Notes: generated by a model from the sequence alone, not told the origin. 49,845 nucleotides of DNA from Candidatus Sphingomonas excrementigallinarum (GCA_019112965.1 DXIH01000081.1:1-49845); one strand, 5' to 3'. Shown: positions 28,997-38,134, counted from the first letter of the stretch. Translations and numbers: made by a program.

Positions 28997-31474
28997 ATGC
29001 GGCGATTTTCCCCGCCGATGGACCCCTCCGAGGACAGCCCCGCACAGGCCGCCGCCTGGATCGACGCCTATCGTGCGAGCGCCGCCGGGGCGGACGTGCT
29101 GGCGGGCTCGACCGACCCCGCTTGGCCCGCCATGCTGGAGGAACTGGCCGCCGTCGCCAGCAACCTGGCCCATGCACGCGAGCGGGTGCAACGCCATGCG
29201 GCGGACATCGGCACCGGCTTTCGCATCATCGGCGAAACCGACGAGCGCCCCTGGCCCGTCTCCCCCGTCCCGCTCCTGATCGACTCCAGAGAATGGACGG
29301 GGATCGAGGCGGGTGTTGTCCAGCGTGCCGCGCTGCTGGAGACGGTCCTCGGCGATCTCTACGGCCCCGGACGGCTGGTGGCGGAGGGGCATATCCCCGC
29401 TTCACTGGCGACCGGCAGCCCCTATTTCCTGCGCCCCATGGTCGGGGTGACGCCGCCGGGCGGCCATCATCTGAGCTTCGTCGCCTTCGACCTGGCGCGC
29501 GGGCCCGACGGCGAGTGGCGGGTGCTGGCCGATCACCTGCGCAATCCGGCGGGTGCGGGCTATGCGCTGGAGAACCGGCTGGCGGTCAGCCGGACGCTGG
29601 GCGGGCTGCAGAACCGGCTGAACGTGCAGCGTCATGCCCCGTTCTTCGCGGCCTTTCGCGCCGGGCTGGCCGCGCAGTGCCGTCGCGCCGATCCCCGGAT
29701 CGGCCTCCTGACGCCGGGCCGGTTCAACCCGAGCTATCCCGAGCAGGCGCATCTGGCGCGTTATCTGGGCCTGTTGCTGGTCGAGGGCGCCGACCTCGCG
29801 GCGATTGAAGGGCAGGTCTATGTCCGCACCGTCGCGGGGCTGAAGCGGATCGACGCGCTGTGGCGGCGGCTCGATCCCCGGATGCTCGATCCGCTCGCGT
29901 TCGACAGCCATTCGCAGATCGGCGTCCCCGGCCTGATCGACGCCTATGTCGACGGACAGGTGGTGATCGCCAATGCCCCGGGCGCAGGCGTGCTGGAAAG
30001 CCCGGCCTTCTCCGCCTTCCTGCCGATGCTGGCCCGGCATCTGGCGGGCGAACCGCTCAAGCTGCCCAACATCGCGACCTGGTGGTGCGGCGGGTCGGCG
30101 CAGGCGACCCATGTCGCGGAGCATCTGGACGATTTGCTGATCGGCCCCGCCTTCGGTCCCAGGCCGCTGGGCCTGCCGCAGGGTGCGCGACCGGGGTCGA
30201 GCCTGTCGCCGGAGGAGCGCGCGGTCCTGCTCGCCGACATGGCCCGGCGTCCGCAGGACTATGTCGGGCAGGAAATGGTGCGCCTGTCGACCATGCCCGT
30301 CGTGATCGGCGACCGGCTGGAGCCACGTCCCTTTACCCTGCGTGTCTTTGCCGCGCGCGACGGCGAAGGACGATGGACCGTCATGCCCGGCGGTTTCGGC
30401 CGGATCGGCGACCATCCGGAGGCGACCGCCGCGATGATCGGCGAGGGGCTGTGGTCCGCCGATGTCTGCATCCACGGGCCCGAGCCGGTGGTGCCCATAT
30501 CGCTGCTCGCCGATCCCGATTCGCTGCATGTCCGGCGCAATCCGGGGACGCTGCCCAGCCGGGTCGCCGACAATTTCTATTGGCTCGGCCGCTATCTGGA
30601 ACGCGGCGAGTCGTTGCTCGCCGCGATCCGGGTGATGCTGGGCAATTCGATCGATGTCGATGGCGGCGCGGTGCTGGACCCGCGCACCGTCGGGCGGCTA
30701 GTCGGGCTCATCACCGGCGGCGGCGCGGCCCCGCATCCCGACAGCCTGCACCGCGCCGCGCTCACCCAGTTCGCGCGCACCGCGATGGAGGATGAAGGCT
30801 TTCATTCTGTCGCCCGCATCAATCGCCTCGCGCGTGGGATCAGCGAAGGCTCGCGCGACCGCCTGTCCGCCGACATGGTGCGCCTGCTGGAGGCGCCCTT
30901 CCCCAGCCATGTCGGGATGCTCGACCGGGCGGGCTCGCTTCAGCGCCGCTATGCCGCCATCGCCGGGCTGTCGGCCGAGCACATGGTGCGCACCGCCGCC
31001 TGGCGATTCCACGACCTGGGCCGCCGGGTGGAGCGTGCCATCGCGGTCGCGCGCGCGACCCGGCTGTTCGGCATGGCGGGCGCATCGGCAGACGACCTCT
31101 CCACCCTGCTCGACCTCGCCAACAGCCAGATCAGCTATCGCCAGCGCTATCCGACCGGCCTGGCGCGCGTCGCGGTGGTCGATCTGGTCGCGCTCGATCC
31201 CAACAATCCGCGCGCGCTCGCCTATCAGACGGCGCGCATCGCCGACTGTCTGTCGCGCCTGCCCGTCCTGTCCGACGACGACATGGCCGAGCCGCAACAG
31301 GCACAGGCCATCGCCATCCGTGCCGCGATCGAGACGGCGGATGCGCGCACCCTCGATGCCGACACGCTGGGCGATGTCGAGCGGCGGCTGGGCCTGCTGT
31401 CCGAGGCGATCGCGCGCCGCTATTTCCTGCAAGGGGCAGAACCTCTCCGCGCCGGAGGCCTCACACTCGCATGA
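28997..31474 (+). CDS. Circularly permuted ATP-grasp protein fused to an alpha-E domain
   Basis: An 825-residue two-domain protein. Residues about 60-480 are the circularly permuted ATP-grasp type 2 domain, with signature stretches RLVAEGHIPASLATGSPYF, NRLAVSRTLGG and YVGQEMVRLSTMPVV. From about residue 520, NFYWLGRYLERGESLLAAIR opens the all-helical alpha-E domain. In many genomes these are separate genes in an operon with a transglutaminase, as here. Comparative genomics has proposed a peptide ligation or tagging role, without a proven product. Start ATG 28997 or 29018; the frame is open further upstream. The stop overlaps the next ATG (ATGA). Confidence 0.9.
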   Translation: MRRFSPPMDPSEDSPAQAAAWIDAYRASAAGADVLAGSTDPAWPAMLEELAAVASNLAHARERVQRHAADIGTGFRIIGETDERPWPVSPVPLLIDSREWTGIEAGVVQRAALLETVLGDLYGPGRLVAEGHIPASLATGSPYFLRPMVGVTPPGGHHLSFVAFDLARGPDGEWRVLADHLRNPAGAGYALENRLAVSRTLGGLQNRLNVQRHAPFFAAFRAGLAAQCRRADPRIGLLTPGRFNPSYPEQAHLARYLGLLLVEGADLAAIEGQVYVRTVAGLKRIDALWRRLDPRMLDPLAFDSHSQIGVPGLIDAYVDGQVVIANAPGAGVLESPAFSAFLPMLARHLAGEPLKLPNIATWWCGGSAQATHVAEHLDDLLIGPAFGPRPLGLPQGARPGSSLSPEERAVLLADMARRPQDYVGQEMVRLSTMPVVIGDRLEPRPFTLRVFAARDGEGRWTVMPGGFGRIGDHPEATAAMIGEGLWSADVCIHGPEPVVPISLLADPDSLHVRRNPGTLPSRVADNFYWLGRYLERGESLLAAIRVMLGNSIDVDGGAVLDPRTVGRLVGLITGGGAAPHPDSLHRAALTQFARTAMEDEGFHSVARINRLARGISEGSRDRLSADMVRLLEAPFPSHVGMLDRAGSLQRRYAAIAGLSAEHMVRTAAWRFHDLGRRVERAIAVARATRLFGMAGASADDLSTLLDLANSQISYRQRYPTGLARVAVVDLVALDPNNPRALAYQTARIADCLSRLPVLSDDDMAEPQQAQAIAIRAAIETADARTLDADTLGDVERRLGLLSEAIARRYFLQGAEPLRAGGLTLA

Positions 31475-32379
31475 TACAGGGGCGCATGATCTACGACATC
31501 CGCCACATCACCCGCTTCGATTACGGCGCGCAGGTCAAATATGCGCGCTGCAATCTGCGGCTGAAACCCATCGACTGGCCGGGCCAGACGCTGGAAAGCT
31601 ACGACCTGATCGTCGAGCCGGTCGGCCGCACCCGTGCCGCCCATGCCGAGGCCGGGCTGGCGCATGTCACGCGGCTGGTCGTCGACCGCCCGGTGCGCAG
31701 CCTGACGATCGAGAGCCGCGCGCGCATGGTCGTCGACCGGCCGGTGCCGATGCCCTCGCCGAACGACCCGACGCTGGCCGAGGTGTCCCTGCTGGCCCGG
31801 AGCAGCCGCGATCTGTCTGCGGCAGGCCCGGCCAACTATATTTTTCCTTCGCCGCTGATCCCGCTCGACCCCGCCATTGCCGAATGGTGCGCCGCCGACC
31901 TGTCGCCGGAGCGCGGTGCGCTGGAGGCGGGATTCGCGCTCGCCAACCGTATCCAGCGTGAATTCGCCTTCGATCCCGCCGCGACACTGGTCGACACCCC
32001 CCCGGCGGAGGCCTTTCGCCAGCGACGCGGCGTGTGTCAGGACTTCGCGCAGATCATGATTACCGGCCTTCGTGCCGCGGGTATCCCGGCGGCCTATGCC
32101 TCGGGCTATATCCGCACCCTGCCGCCGCCGGGCCAGGCGCGACTGGTGGGGGCGGACGCGACCCATGCCTGGGTACTGATCTGGGGCGGGCCGCAAATTG
32201 GCTGGGTGGGGGTTGATCCCACCAACGGCATCTGGATGGCGGGCGACCACATCATCGTCGCGGTCGGCCGCGACTATGCCGAGATCGCGCCGGTCGACGG
32301 CGTGGTGCTGGGCTCGGGCGCGCAGAAGATGGACGTCAGCGTCGACGTCGCGCCACTGGAGGAAATGGTGGCGGGGTAG
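31471..32379 (+). CDS. Transglutaminase-like cysteine protease-fold protein
   Basis: A 302-residue protein with the bacterial transglutaminase N-terminal domain (IYDIRHITRFDYG), then the catalytic domain. Its triad is visible: Cys189 in RRGVCQDFAQIM, His232 in DATHAWV and Asp249 in VGVDPTNG. Such proteins usually act as peptidases or amidases. It overlaps the ATP-grasp/alpha-E gene by four bases and so forms a two-gene unit with it. ATG 31486 is an alternative start that begins exactly at the domain. No Anbu-type proteasome homologue, often the next gene in this operon type, follows. Confidence 0.92.
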   Translation: MIQGRMIYDIRHITRFDYGAQVKYARCNLRLKPIDWPGQTLESYDLIVEPVGRTRAAHAEAGLAHVTRLVVDRPVRSLTIESRARMVVDRPVPMPSPNDPTLAEVSLLARSSRDLSAAGPANYIFPSPLIPLDPAIAEWCAADLSPERGALEAGFALANRIQREFAFDPAATLVDTPPAEAFRQRRGVCQDFAQIMITGLRAAGIPAAYASGYIRTLPPPGQARLVGADATHAWVLIWGGPQIGWVGVDPTNGIWMAGDHIIVAVGRDYAEIAPVDGVVLGSGAQKMDVSVDVAPLEEMVAG

Positions 32380-32395
32380 AGCCATCCCCCCTTTC

Positions 32396-32482
32396 CTTCA
32401 GCCTGAGCGAAGTCGAAGGCCAAGGGAAAACGCTCGCGACTAAGCGCGGGGCGTGCACTTCGACTTCGCTCAGTGCGAACGG
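32396..32482. repeat. Intergenic repeat family B, facing pair
   Basis: TTCAGCCTGAGCGAAGTCGA (32397-32416) faces CACTTCGACTTCGCTCAGTG (32456-32475). The right unit 32453-32482 is identical over 30 bases to 13551-13580, almost 19 kb away. The pair can form a long hairpin after the transglutaminase stop. Confidence 0.78.
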
Positions 32483-32498
32483 AGCGGGCGGGGTGGGG

Positions 32499-32729
32499 TT
32501 AGCCCTCCTCGGTCACCGCATTGGGATTGTCCTTGTCGGGATCGGGGTGGCCGCCCTTGCCATGGTACGCCGCCTCGCTCTGGCCGCCGTGGAAGTCGCC
32601 GTCCCGCTTCGGCGCCCCCTCGTAACCGCCGCCCTGGCTCTCGCCGCCATGTTTGCCCGGCGTATCCGACACGCCGTCGGGCGCACCCTTCTTGCCGTCC
32701 TTGTCCACCGCCTGCATCGGCTGTGTCAT
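32499..32729 (-). CDS. Small hydrophilic Gly/Lys/Asp-rich protein, unknown function
   Basis: A 76-residue protein with no hydrophobic segment and an extremely polar composition (GKHGGESQGGGYEGAPK, then RDGDFHGGQSEAAYHGKGG). It looks intrinsically disordered and recalls small stress-related hydrophilins, though I cannot name a family. A strong AAAGGAG site seven to ten bases before the ATG supports expression. It is convergent with the transglutaminase gene and divergent from the J-protein gene, about 100 bases away. Confidence 0.72.
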   Translation of the reverse strand: MTQPMQAVDKDGKKGAPDGVSDTPGKHGGESQGGGYEGAPKRDGDFHGGQSEAAYHGKGGHPDPDKDNPNAVTEEG

Positions 32730-32830
32730 GTTCCGTCTCCTTTGTCATGACTCAACGCATGGGCAACGGATTGCGCTCCGACACGGACTTCCCCACATAG
32801 AAGGGTAATACACTGCCAACGGGGAACAGA

Positions 32831-33790
32831 GTGGCCGATCCATATCAGACGCTGGGCGTGAGCCGCATGGCCAGCGAAGCGGATATCAAGAAAGCCTATC
32901 GCAAGCTGGCGAAGGAACTGCATCCCGACCGCAACAAGGACAATCCGAAGGCGGCGGAGAAGTTCAGCCAGGTCACCAACGCCTATGATCTGCTGAACGA
33001 CAAGGACAAGCGCGCCCGGTTCGACCGGGGCGAGATCGATGGCGACGGCAATCCCACCTCGCCCTTCGGCTATGGCGGCGGGGCGGGCGGCTTCGGCGGC
33101 GGCGCGCGGCCCGGCGCGGGCGGCAGCGGGGGTTTTCGCCAGCAATTCGATTTCGGCGGCGAAGGCGCCGACATGTCCGATATCTTCGAGGGGATGTTCG
33201 GCGGCGCCGGACGTGGCGGCGGCGGTTTCTCGGGCGGCTTCGGCGGATTCGGCCGGGGGCGCTCGGCCCCCAAGGGTGCCAATTCGGCCTATGCGTTGCG
33301 CGTCCCCTTCGTCGATGCGGCGACACTCAGCCCGCAGCGGATCACGCTGGCCGATGGCAAAACGATCGACCTGAAACTGCCCGCCGGGGTCGAGAGCGGC
33401 ACCCAAATGCGCCTCGGCGGCAAGGGCGAGCAGGGTCCGGGCGGCGCGGGCGATGCGATCATCACGATCGAGGTCGTCCCCCATGCCTTCTTCACCCGCG
33501 ACGGCGACGATGTCCGCCTCGACCTGCCGATCAGCCTGACCGAGGCGGTGCTGGGCGGCCAGGTGAAGGCCCCCACCGTCGAGCGCCCGGTCATGCTGAC
33601 CATCCCCAAGGGCACCACCTCGGGCAAGACGTTGCGGCTGAAAGGCAAGGGCTTTCACAAGAAGGATGGCGGACGCGGCGATCAGCTCATCACGCTGATG
33701 ATCGACATCCCCGCCGATGATGCCGCGCTGCAACGCTTCGCCGCCGAATGGACCGACGGCAGGAACCCGAGGGCCGCCATGGGCGTCTGA
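32831..33790 (+). CDS. Class II J-domain co-chaperone (CbpA/DnaJ-like)
   Basis: Stimulates a DnaK-type Hsp70. The 319-residue protein has an N-terminal J domain with the HPD motif at residues 31-33 (KELHPDRNK). A long Gly/Phe-rich linker (about residues 75-145) follows, then two C-terminal substrate-binding domains ([20 protein letters not shown] and [19 protein letters not shown]). The CxxCxGxG zinc module of class I DnaJ is absent, so it is the CbpA type. GTG 32831 is the start ([10 protein letters not shown]). It is followed after seven bases by the YihY-type gene. Confidence 0.93.
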   Translation: MADPYQTLGVSRMASEADIKKAYRKLAKELHPDRNKDNPKAAEKFSQVTNAYDLLNDKDKRARFDRGEIDGDGNPTSPFGYGGGAGGFGGGARPGAGGSGGFRQQFDFGGEGADMSDIFEGMFGGAGRGGGGFSGGFGGFGRGRSAPKGANSAYALRVPFVDAATLSPQRITLADGKTIDLKLPAGVESGTQMRLGGKGEQGPGGAGDAIITIEVVPHAFFTRDGDDVRLDLPISLTEAVLGGQVKAPTVERPVMLTIPKGTTSGKTLRLKGKGFHKKDGGRGDQLITLMIDIPADDAALQRFAAEWTDGRNPRAAMGV

Positions 33791-33797
33791 TCGTTCC

Positions 33798-34769
33798 ATG
33801 AGCGATGCGAACGGCCTGACCCCAGAAGAACGCGCCCATCACCCAGGCAAGGCCCGCCAGCGGCTGGACCGGCAGATCGCCAAGGTCCGGCCCGGCTCCT
33901 ATGCTTTTGAAATCCTAAAGCGAACCAGCCTGGGCGTGTTCAACGACGGCTTCATCCATGCCGGGAACCTCGCCTATCTGGCGCTGATGACGCTGTTCCC
34001 TTTCTTCATCACCACCGCCGCGCTGCTGTCGCTGTTCGGGCAGAGCAACGAGACGCAGCATGCAGTGGAGAGCTTCCTCCACGTCCTGCCCCCCGATGTT
34101 AGCGACCTGTTGCGCAAGCCCATCGCCGACGTGCTGGCGGCCCGGACTGGCTCTCTCCTCTGGCTGGGCGGGCTGGTCGGGCTGTGGACGGTGGGCGGGT
34201 TCATCGAGACGATCCGCGATATCTTCCACCGCGCTTACGGCGTGAAGGCGACGGCCGCCTTCTGGAAATCGCGGCTGTCGTCGACGCTGGTGATGATCGC
34301 GTCGGTCGTGGTCGCGCTGCTGTCCTTCCTGGCGGCCGGTATCCTGACGGCGGCGGAGCAGTTCATCTATCGCCTCGTCCCCTTCTCGCAGGACGTGGCG
34401 GGCTGGGTCGGCCTGTCGCGGATGATCCCCGGCGTCGTCATGTTCGGCGCCCTCTACCTGCTCTTCTATTCGGTCACGCCAGGCAAATATCGCGAGAGCG
34501 ACTGCCCCAAATGGCCGGGTGCTTTGTTCACCGCCGCCTGGTGGGTCAGCATGACCGCGCTCCTGCCCTGGGCATTGTCGCAACTGGGCGGGTACGACCT
34601 GACCTATGGCAGCCTGGCGGGTGTCGTCGTGATGCTGTTGTTCTTCTATCTGATCGGCTTGGGCCTGGTTTTCGGCGCCCATTTGAACGCGGCACTGGCG
34701 GAACCACCGGAAACGGCGCTAGAGAGGGGGATTGATGGAAGTGAACCGGCAGGAGCGGTAACGGCGTGA
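33798..34769 (+). CDS. YihY/BrkB (virulence factor BrkB) family inner membrane protein
   Basis: A 323-residue integral membrane protein with about six helices. FNDGFIHAGNLAYLALMTLFPF is the conserved family segment, followed by LGGLVGLWTVGGFIETIRDI and FYLIGLGLVFGAHLNAAL near the C terminus. This is the family once mislabelled RNase BN; the transport or other function is not established. About 45 hydrophilic residues precede the first helix. The stop overlaps GTG of fabI (GTGA), so it is coupled to a fatty-acid synthesis gene. Confidence 0.9.
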   Translation: MSDANGLTPEERAHHPGKARQRLDRQIAKVRPGSYAFEILKRTSLGVFNDGFIHAGNLAYLALMTLFPFFITTAALLSLFGQSNETQHAVESFLHVLPPDVSDLLRKPIADVLAARTGSLLWLGGLVGLWTVGGFIETIRDIFHRAYGVKATAAFWKSRLSSTLVMIASVVVALLSFLAAGILTAAEQFIYRLVPFSQDVAGWVGLSRMIPGVVMFGALYLLFYSVTPGKYRESDCPKWPGALFTAAWWVSMTALLPWALSQLGGYDLTYGSLAGVVVMLLFFYLIGLGLVFGAHLNAALAEPPETALERGIDGSEPAGAVTA

Positions 34770-35569
34770 ACGGATTGATGGCAGGCAAGCGGGGGCTCAT
34801 CATGGGCCTGGCCAATGACAAGTCGCTGGCCTGGGGCATCGCCAAGCAGCTTTCGGAGGCGGGCGCGGAGCTCGCCTTTTCGTATCAGGGCGCGGCGATG
34901 GAAAAGCGGGTCCGCCCGCTGGCCGAACAGCTGGGCGTGGCGCGCCTGTTCGATTGCGACGTGTCCGAGATGGAGTCGCTGGATAAGCTGTTCGCCGATC
35001 TGAAGGCCGAGTGGCCGACGATCGACTTCGTGGTCCATGCCATCGGCTTTTCGGACAAGTCGCAGCTGCGCGGTCGTTACTACGACACCACGCTCGACAA
35101 TTTCCTGATGACCATGAACATCTCGGCCTATTCGCTGGTCGCCGTCGCGCAGCGTGCGCGGGCGATGATGCCCGAGGGCGGCTCGATCCTGACGCTGACC
35201 TATTTTGGCGCGGAAAAGGTCATCCCGCATTACAACGTCATGGGCGTGGCCAAGGCGGCGCTGGAGACGAGCGTGAAGTATCTCGCGGTCGACCTCGGCC
35301 CGGAGAATATCCGCATCAACGCCATCTCGGCCGGGCCGATCCAGACGCTGGCGGCGCGCGGCATCGGCGACTTCAACTATATCCTGAAGTGGAACGAGCT
35401 GAACTCGCCGCTGCGTCGCACCGTGACGATCGAGGACGTGGGCGGCGCAGGCCTGTACATGCTGTCCGACCTGTCGTCGGGCGTGACGGGCGAGATTCAC
35501 CATGTCGACGCCGGGTACAACGTCATTGGCATGAAGGCCGAGGACGCGCCGGACATCGCACTGGCGTAA
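34766..35569 (+). CDS. fabI: Enoyl-[acyl-carrier-protein] reductase (NADH)
   Basis: Reduces enoyl-ACP in the last step of each fatty-acid elongation cycle. The 267-residue protein has the short-chain reductase active site Tyr146, Tyr156 and Lys163, at exactly the E. coli FabI positions, and GLANDKSLAWGIAKQL at the nucleotide-binding N terminus. DFVVHAIGFSDKSQL is another FabI signature. GTG 34766 overlaps the previous stop and has AGGAG upstream; ATG 34778 is possible. Confidence 0.96.
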   Translation: MNGLMAGKRGLIMGLANDKSLAWGIAKQLSEAGAELAFSYQGAAMEKRVRPLAEQLGVARLFDCDVSEMESLDKLFADLKAEWPTIDFVVHAIGFSDKSQLRGRYYDTTLDNFLMTMNISAYSLVAVAQRARAMMPEGGSILTLTYFGAEKVIPHYNVMGVAKAALETSVKYLAVDLGPENIRINAISAGPIQTLAARGIGDFNYILKWNELNSPLRRTVTIEDVGGAGLYMLSDLSSGVTGEIHHVDAGYNVIGMKAEDAPDIALA

Positions 35570-35574
35570 TAAAC

Positions 35575-35713
35575 TTTTCCTCCCCTGTAAGGGGAGGGGA
35601 ACCAGCGAAGCTGGTGGAGGGGTGTAACCGGCAGCGAGGGCAGACTGCCATCGCCAACCGTGACACCCCTCCGTCAGGCCTGCGGCCTGCCACCTCCCCT
35701 TCCAGGGGAGGAA
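35575..35713. repeat. Intergenic repeat family A, full paired copy
   Basis: Almost the same element as 4505-4650. Left unit: CTCCCCTGTAAGGGGAGG and ACCAGCGAAGCTGGTGGAGG. Right unit: GACACCCCTCCGTCAGGCC, GCGGCCTGCCACCTCCCCTT and CCAGGGGAGGAAT. It lies between fabI and the acetyltransferase gene, which point the same way. Confidence 0.82.
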
Positions 35714-35769
35714 TGCCTGCCAACATTATCTATCGCGCCTTGCGCCCCGGCGACGCTAAAGACCAAGCC

Positions 35770-36315
35770 ATGTCCGACCAGCCTATCGCCGCCATTACCA
35801 TCCGCCCCGCGCAGGGGCAGGACGTCGCCACGCTCGATGCGCTGCTCGTCGCCAGCTTCCCAGCCCCCGCCGAAGCCGCCCTGGTCCGCGACCTGTGCGT
35901 GGAGGGCGACATGGTCCTGATGCTGGTCGCGATCGACGAGGCCACGGACGCCCTGATCGGCGCGATCGCGTTCAGCCGCATGGCGGTTGAGATCGGCGGC
36001 AAGCCGATCAATGCGGTCGCCCTTGCCCCCATCGCGGTCGCGCGCGACTGGCGACAGCAGGGGGTCGGCGAGGCTTTGGTCGCCGCCGGGCTGGAGCGGC
36101 TGGAGAAGGAAGGCGTCGTGCTCTGCTTCGCGCTGGGTGATCCGGCCTTTTACGGCCGGTTCGGCTTTGCCGCCGATGTCGCGAGCGGTTTCGACAGCCC
36201 TTATGCGGGTGAGTATTTCCTGGCTGCCCCGCTTCAGGGCGGCCTGATCCCCTGCGGCGTACGCGGGGCCGCCACACATGCGCCGGCCTTTGCCCGGCTG
36301 GGAGATGCTGCGTGA
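35770..36315 (+). CDS. GNAT family N-acetyltransferase
   Basis: A 181-residue acetyl-CoA-dependent acetyltransferase, of the YhbS-like group by its pattern. The acetyl-CoA loop is in [20 protein letters not shown] (R/Q-x-x-G-x-G/A type) after strand ALAPIAV, and the C-terminal [11 protein letters not shown] is characteristic of this subgroup. Substrate is unknown. The start is ATG 35770, though the frame is open upstream through the repeat. The stop overlaps GTG of aroC by four bases, coupling the two. Confidence 0.87.
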   Translation: MSDQPIAAITIRPAQGQDVATLDALLVASFPAPAEAALVRDLCVEGDMVLMLVAIDEATDALIGAIAFSRMAVEIGGKPINAVALAPIAVARDWRQQGVGEALVAAGLERLEKEGVVLCFALGDPAFYGRFGFAADVASGFDSPYAGEYFLAAPLQGGLIPCGVRGAATHAPAFARLGDAA

Positions 36316-37379
36316 GCTTCAACAGTTTCGGCCACCTGTTCCGCTTCACCACCTGGGGCGAGAGCCATGGGCCCGCGCTGGGCGCGGTGGTCGACGGGTG
36401 CCCGCCGGGCATCGCGCTGTCCGAAGAAGACATTCAGCCCTGGCTCGACAAGCGCCGCCCCGGCACCAGCCGCTTCACGACGCAGCGCCGCGAGCCCGAT
36501 CAGGTGCGCATCCTGTCCGGCGTGTTCGAAGGGAAGACGACCGGCACGCCGATCAGCCTGATGATCGAGAATGTCGACCAGCGGTCCAAGGACTATCGCA
36601 ACGTCGCGCTCGCCTATCGCCCCGGCCATGCGGACTATGCCTATGACGCGAAGTACGGTTTTCGCGACTATCGCGGCGGTGGACGCTCCTCGGCGCGTGA
36701 GACGGCGGCGCGGGTCGCGGCAGGCGCCGTCGCGCGCGCGGTGATCCCACAGGTCAAGATCCGCGCCTGGGTCGAATCGATCGGCGGCGACCGGATCGAC
36801 TATGACGCGTTCGACGATGCGCAAATCGACGCCAACCCCTTCTTCTGCCCCGACGCGGCGGCGGCCGAGCGCTGGGAAGCGATCGTCGACGGCGCGCGCA
36901 AGTCCGGCTCCTCGGTCGGCGCGGTGGTCGCGTGCGAGGCGATCGGCGTGCCCGCAGGCTGGGGCGCGCCGCTCTATGCCAAGCTGGACAGCGAGCTTGC
37001 CTCGGCCTGTATGGGCATCAATGCGGTCAAGGGTTTCGAGATCGGCGACGGGTTCGCCGCCGCCGCGCTGACCGGCGAGCAGAATGCCGATCCGATGCGT
37101 AGCGGCAATGGCGGCCCGCGCTTCCTGGCCAATCATGCGGGCGGCATCGCGGGCGGTATCGCCACCGGCCAGCCGGTCACGATGCGCGTCGCCTTCAAGC
37201 CGACCAGCTCGATCCTGACCCCGGTCGACACCATCACCCGCACCGGCGAGGAAACCCAGATCGCGACCAAGGGCCGTCACGACCCGTGCGTCGGCATTCG
37301 TGGCGTTCCGGTTGTGGAGGCGATGGTCGCACTGGTTTTGGCCGATCAGGCGTTGCTTCATCGCGGCCAATGTGGTTAA
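36312..37379 (+). CDS. aroC: Chorismate synthase
   Basis: Converts 5-enolpyruvylshikimate 3-phosphate to chorismate using reduced FMN, the branch point to aromatic amino acids and folate. The 355-residue protein shows the three family signatures: [19 protein letters not shown] near the N terminus, [20 protein letters not shown] near residue 130, and the C-terminal [21 protein letters not shown] 36312 overlaps the acetyltransferase stop. Confidence 0.97.
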   Translation: MSFNSFGHLFRFTTWGESHGPALGAVVDGCPPGIALSEEDIQPWLDKRRPGTSRFTTQRREPDQVRILSGVFEGKTTGTPISLMIENVDQRSKDYRNVALAYRPGHADYAYDAKYGFRDYRGGGRSSARETAARVAAGAVARAVIPQVKIRAWVESIGGDRIDYDAFDDAQIDANPFFCPDAAAAERWEAIVDGARKSGSSVGAVVACEAIGVPAGWGAPLYAKLDSELASACMGINAVKGFEIGDGFAAAALTGEQNADPMRSGNGGPRFLANHAGGIAGGIATGQPVTMRVAFKPTSSILTPVDTITRTGEETQIATKGRHDPCVGIRGVPVVEAMVALVLADQALLHRGQCG

Positions 37380-37438
37380 ATAAAGGAACGGACGTTCTCC
37401 TGCCTCGTTAACCACACGAGAAAAGCAGGAGAGAAACA

Positions 37439-37885
37439 ATGCGTTACGTCCATGTGATCGCCGCCGCCGCACTTGTGATCCCCGCCGCGGGCTTCGCCCA
37501 GGTCTCGGGCGGCACCACCGGCGGAATGGCAGGTGGCGGTATGTCCGGACAGACCACCACCATGCCGGGTCAGATGCCCGGTCAGACCGGCACCATGCCC
37601 GGCCAGACCACCATGGGTCAGCCCGACACCATGACCATGACCACGACGCCCGGCACCACGACTCGCTCGACCACGCGTGGCAAGAGCCGTAGCCGTACGA
37701 CCACGCCGGGCAGCACGGTCAACACGCCGTCGACCATGCCCGATACGATGGGTTCGTCGACCACGACCGGCAGCGGTTCGATGAACGGCGGTACGATGGG
37801 CGGCGACATGACGACCAGCGGTCAGGTCGGAACCGGGACCAGCGGTGGCACCACCACTCCGCCGGGCAGCAGCGGCGGCATGTAA
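37439..37885 (+). CDS. Exported Thr/Gly/Met-rich low-complexity protein
   Basis: A 148-residue protein with a signal peptide (MRYVHVIAAAALVIPAAGFAQ) and a good AGGAGAG ribosome site. The mature part is almost entirely Thr, Gly, Met, Ser, Pro and Gln. It contains three MPGQ repeats (TTTMPGQMPGQTGTMPGQ), a short basic block (TTRGKSRSRTTTPG) and Gly-Thr runs. It should be disordered. The clustered Met residues could bind copper, but that is speculation. Length and repeat number probably vary between strains. Confidence 0.78.
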   Translation: MRYVHVIAAAALVIPAAGFAQVSGGTTGGMAGGGMSGQTTTMPGQMPGQTGTMPGQTTMGQPDTMTMTTTPGTTTRSTTRGKSRSRTTTPGSTVNTPSTMPDTMGSSTTTGSGSMNGGTMGGDMTTSGQVGTGTSGGTTTPPGSSGGM

Positions 37886-37910
37886 GCCCTTTCGGGTTCG
37901 TCACTACGGC

Positions 37911-37943
37911 AAAGGCCCGGTTGCGAAAGCGGCCGAGCCTTTT
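37911..37943 (+). terminator. Probable Rho-independent terminator after the Thr/Gly/Met-rich gene
   Basis: AAAGGCCCGG (37911-37920) can pair with CCGAGCCTTTT (37933-37943, one mismatch) around a loop of about 12 bases. The right arm ends in four T. It starts 25 bases after the stop codon. Confidence 0.6.
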
Positions 37944-37995
37944 GCTTGGGTGAGGTGGTGGCGTGGCCGTCAGGCAAGGATGACATGGGAAGAAT

Positions 37996-38074
37996 CCGTC
38001 ATTGCGAGCGTAGCGAAGCAATCCAGTGTCCAGGCAAGACGCCCTGGATTGCTTCGCTACGCTCGCAATGACGG
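37996..38074. repeat. Perfect 31-bp inverted repeat (family C)
   Basis: The arms at 37996-38026 and 38044-38074 are exactly complementary over 31 bases, with a 17-base loop. The core is ATTGCGAGCGTAGCGAAGCA, a widely seen bacterial intergenic palindrome type. It lies between the converging 37439 gene and purA, next to terminators on both sides. Confidence 0.9.
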
Positions 38075-38098
38075 AATAGGCCAAATTGACGTCATCAC

Positions 38099-38129
38099 AA
38101 AAAAGGCCCCGACATCCGCCGGGGCCTTT
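38099..38129 (-). terminator. Rho-independent terminator of purA
   Basis: On the minus strand a 9-bp stem AAAGGCCCC / GGGGCCTTT (38121-38129 with 38102-38110) is followed by a run of T (complement of the A run 38099-38104). It starts six bases after the purA stop codon. Confidence 0.9.
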
Positions 38130-38134
38130 CCAAA

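Noticed and set aside
37996..38074. 31-bp inverted repeat as a recombinase attachment or dif-like site
   Set aside because: The arms are too long, the loop is 17 bases, and no integrase is near. It matches the pattern of intergenic palindromic repeats.
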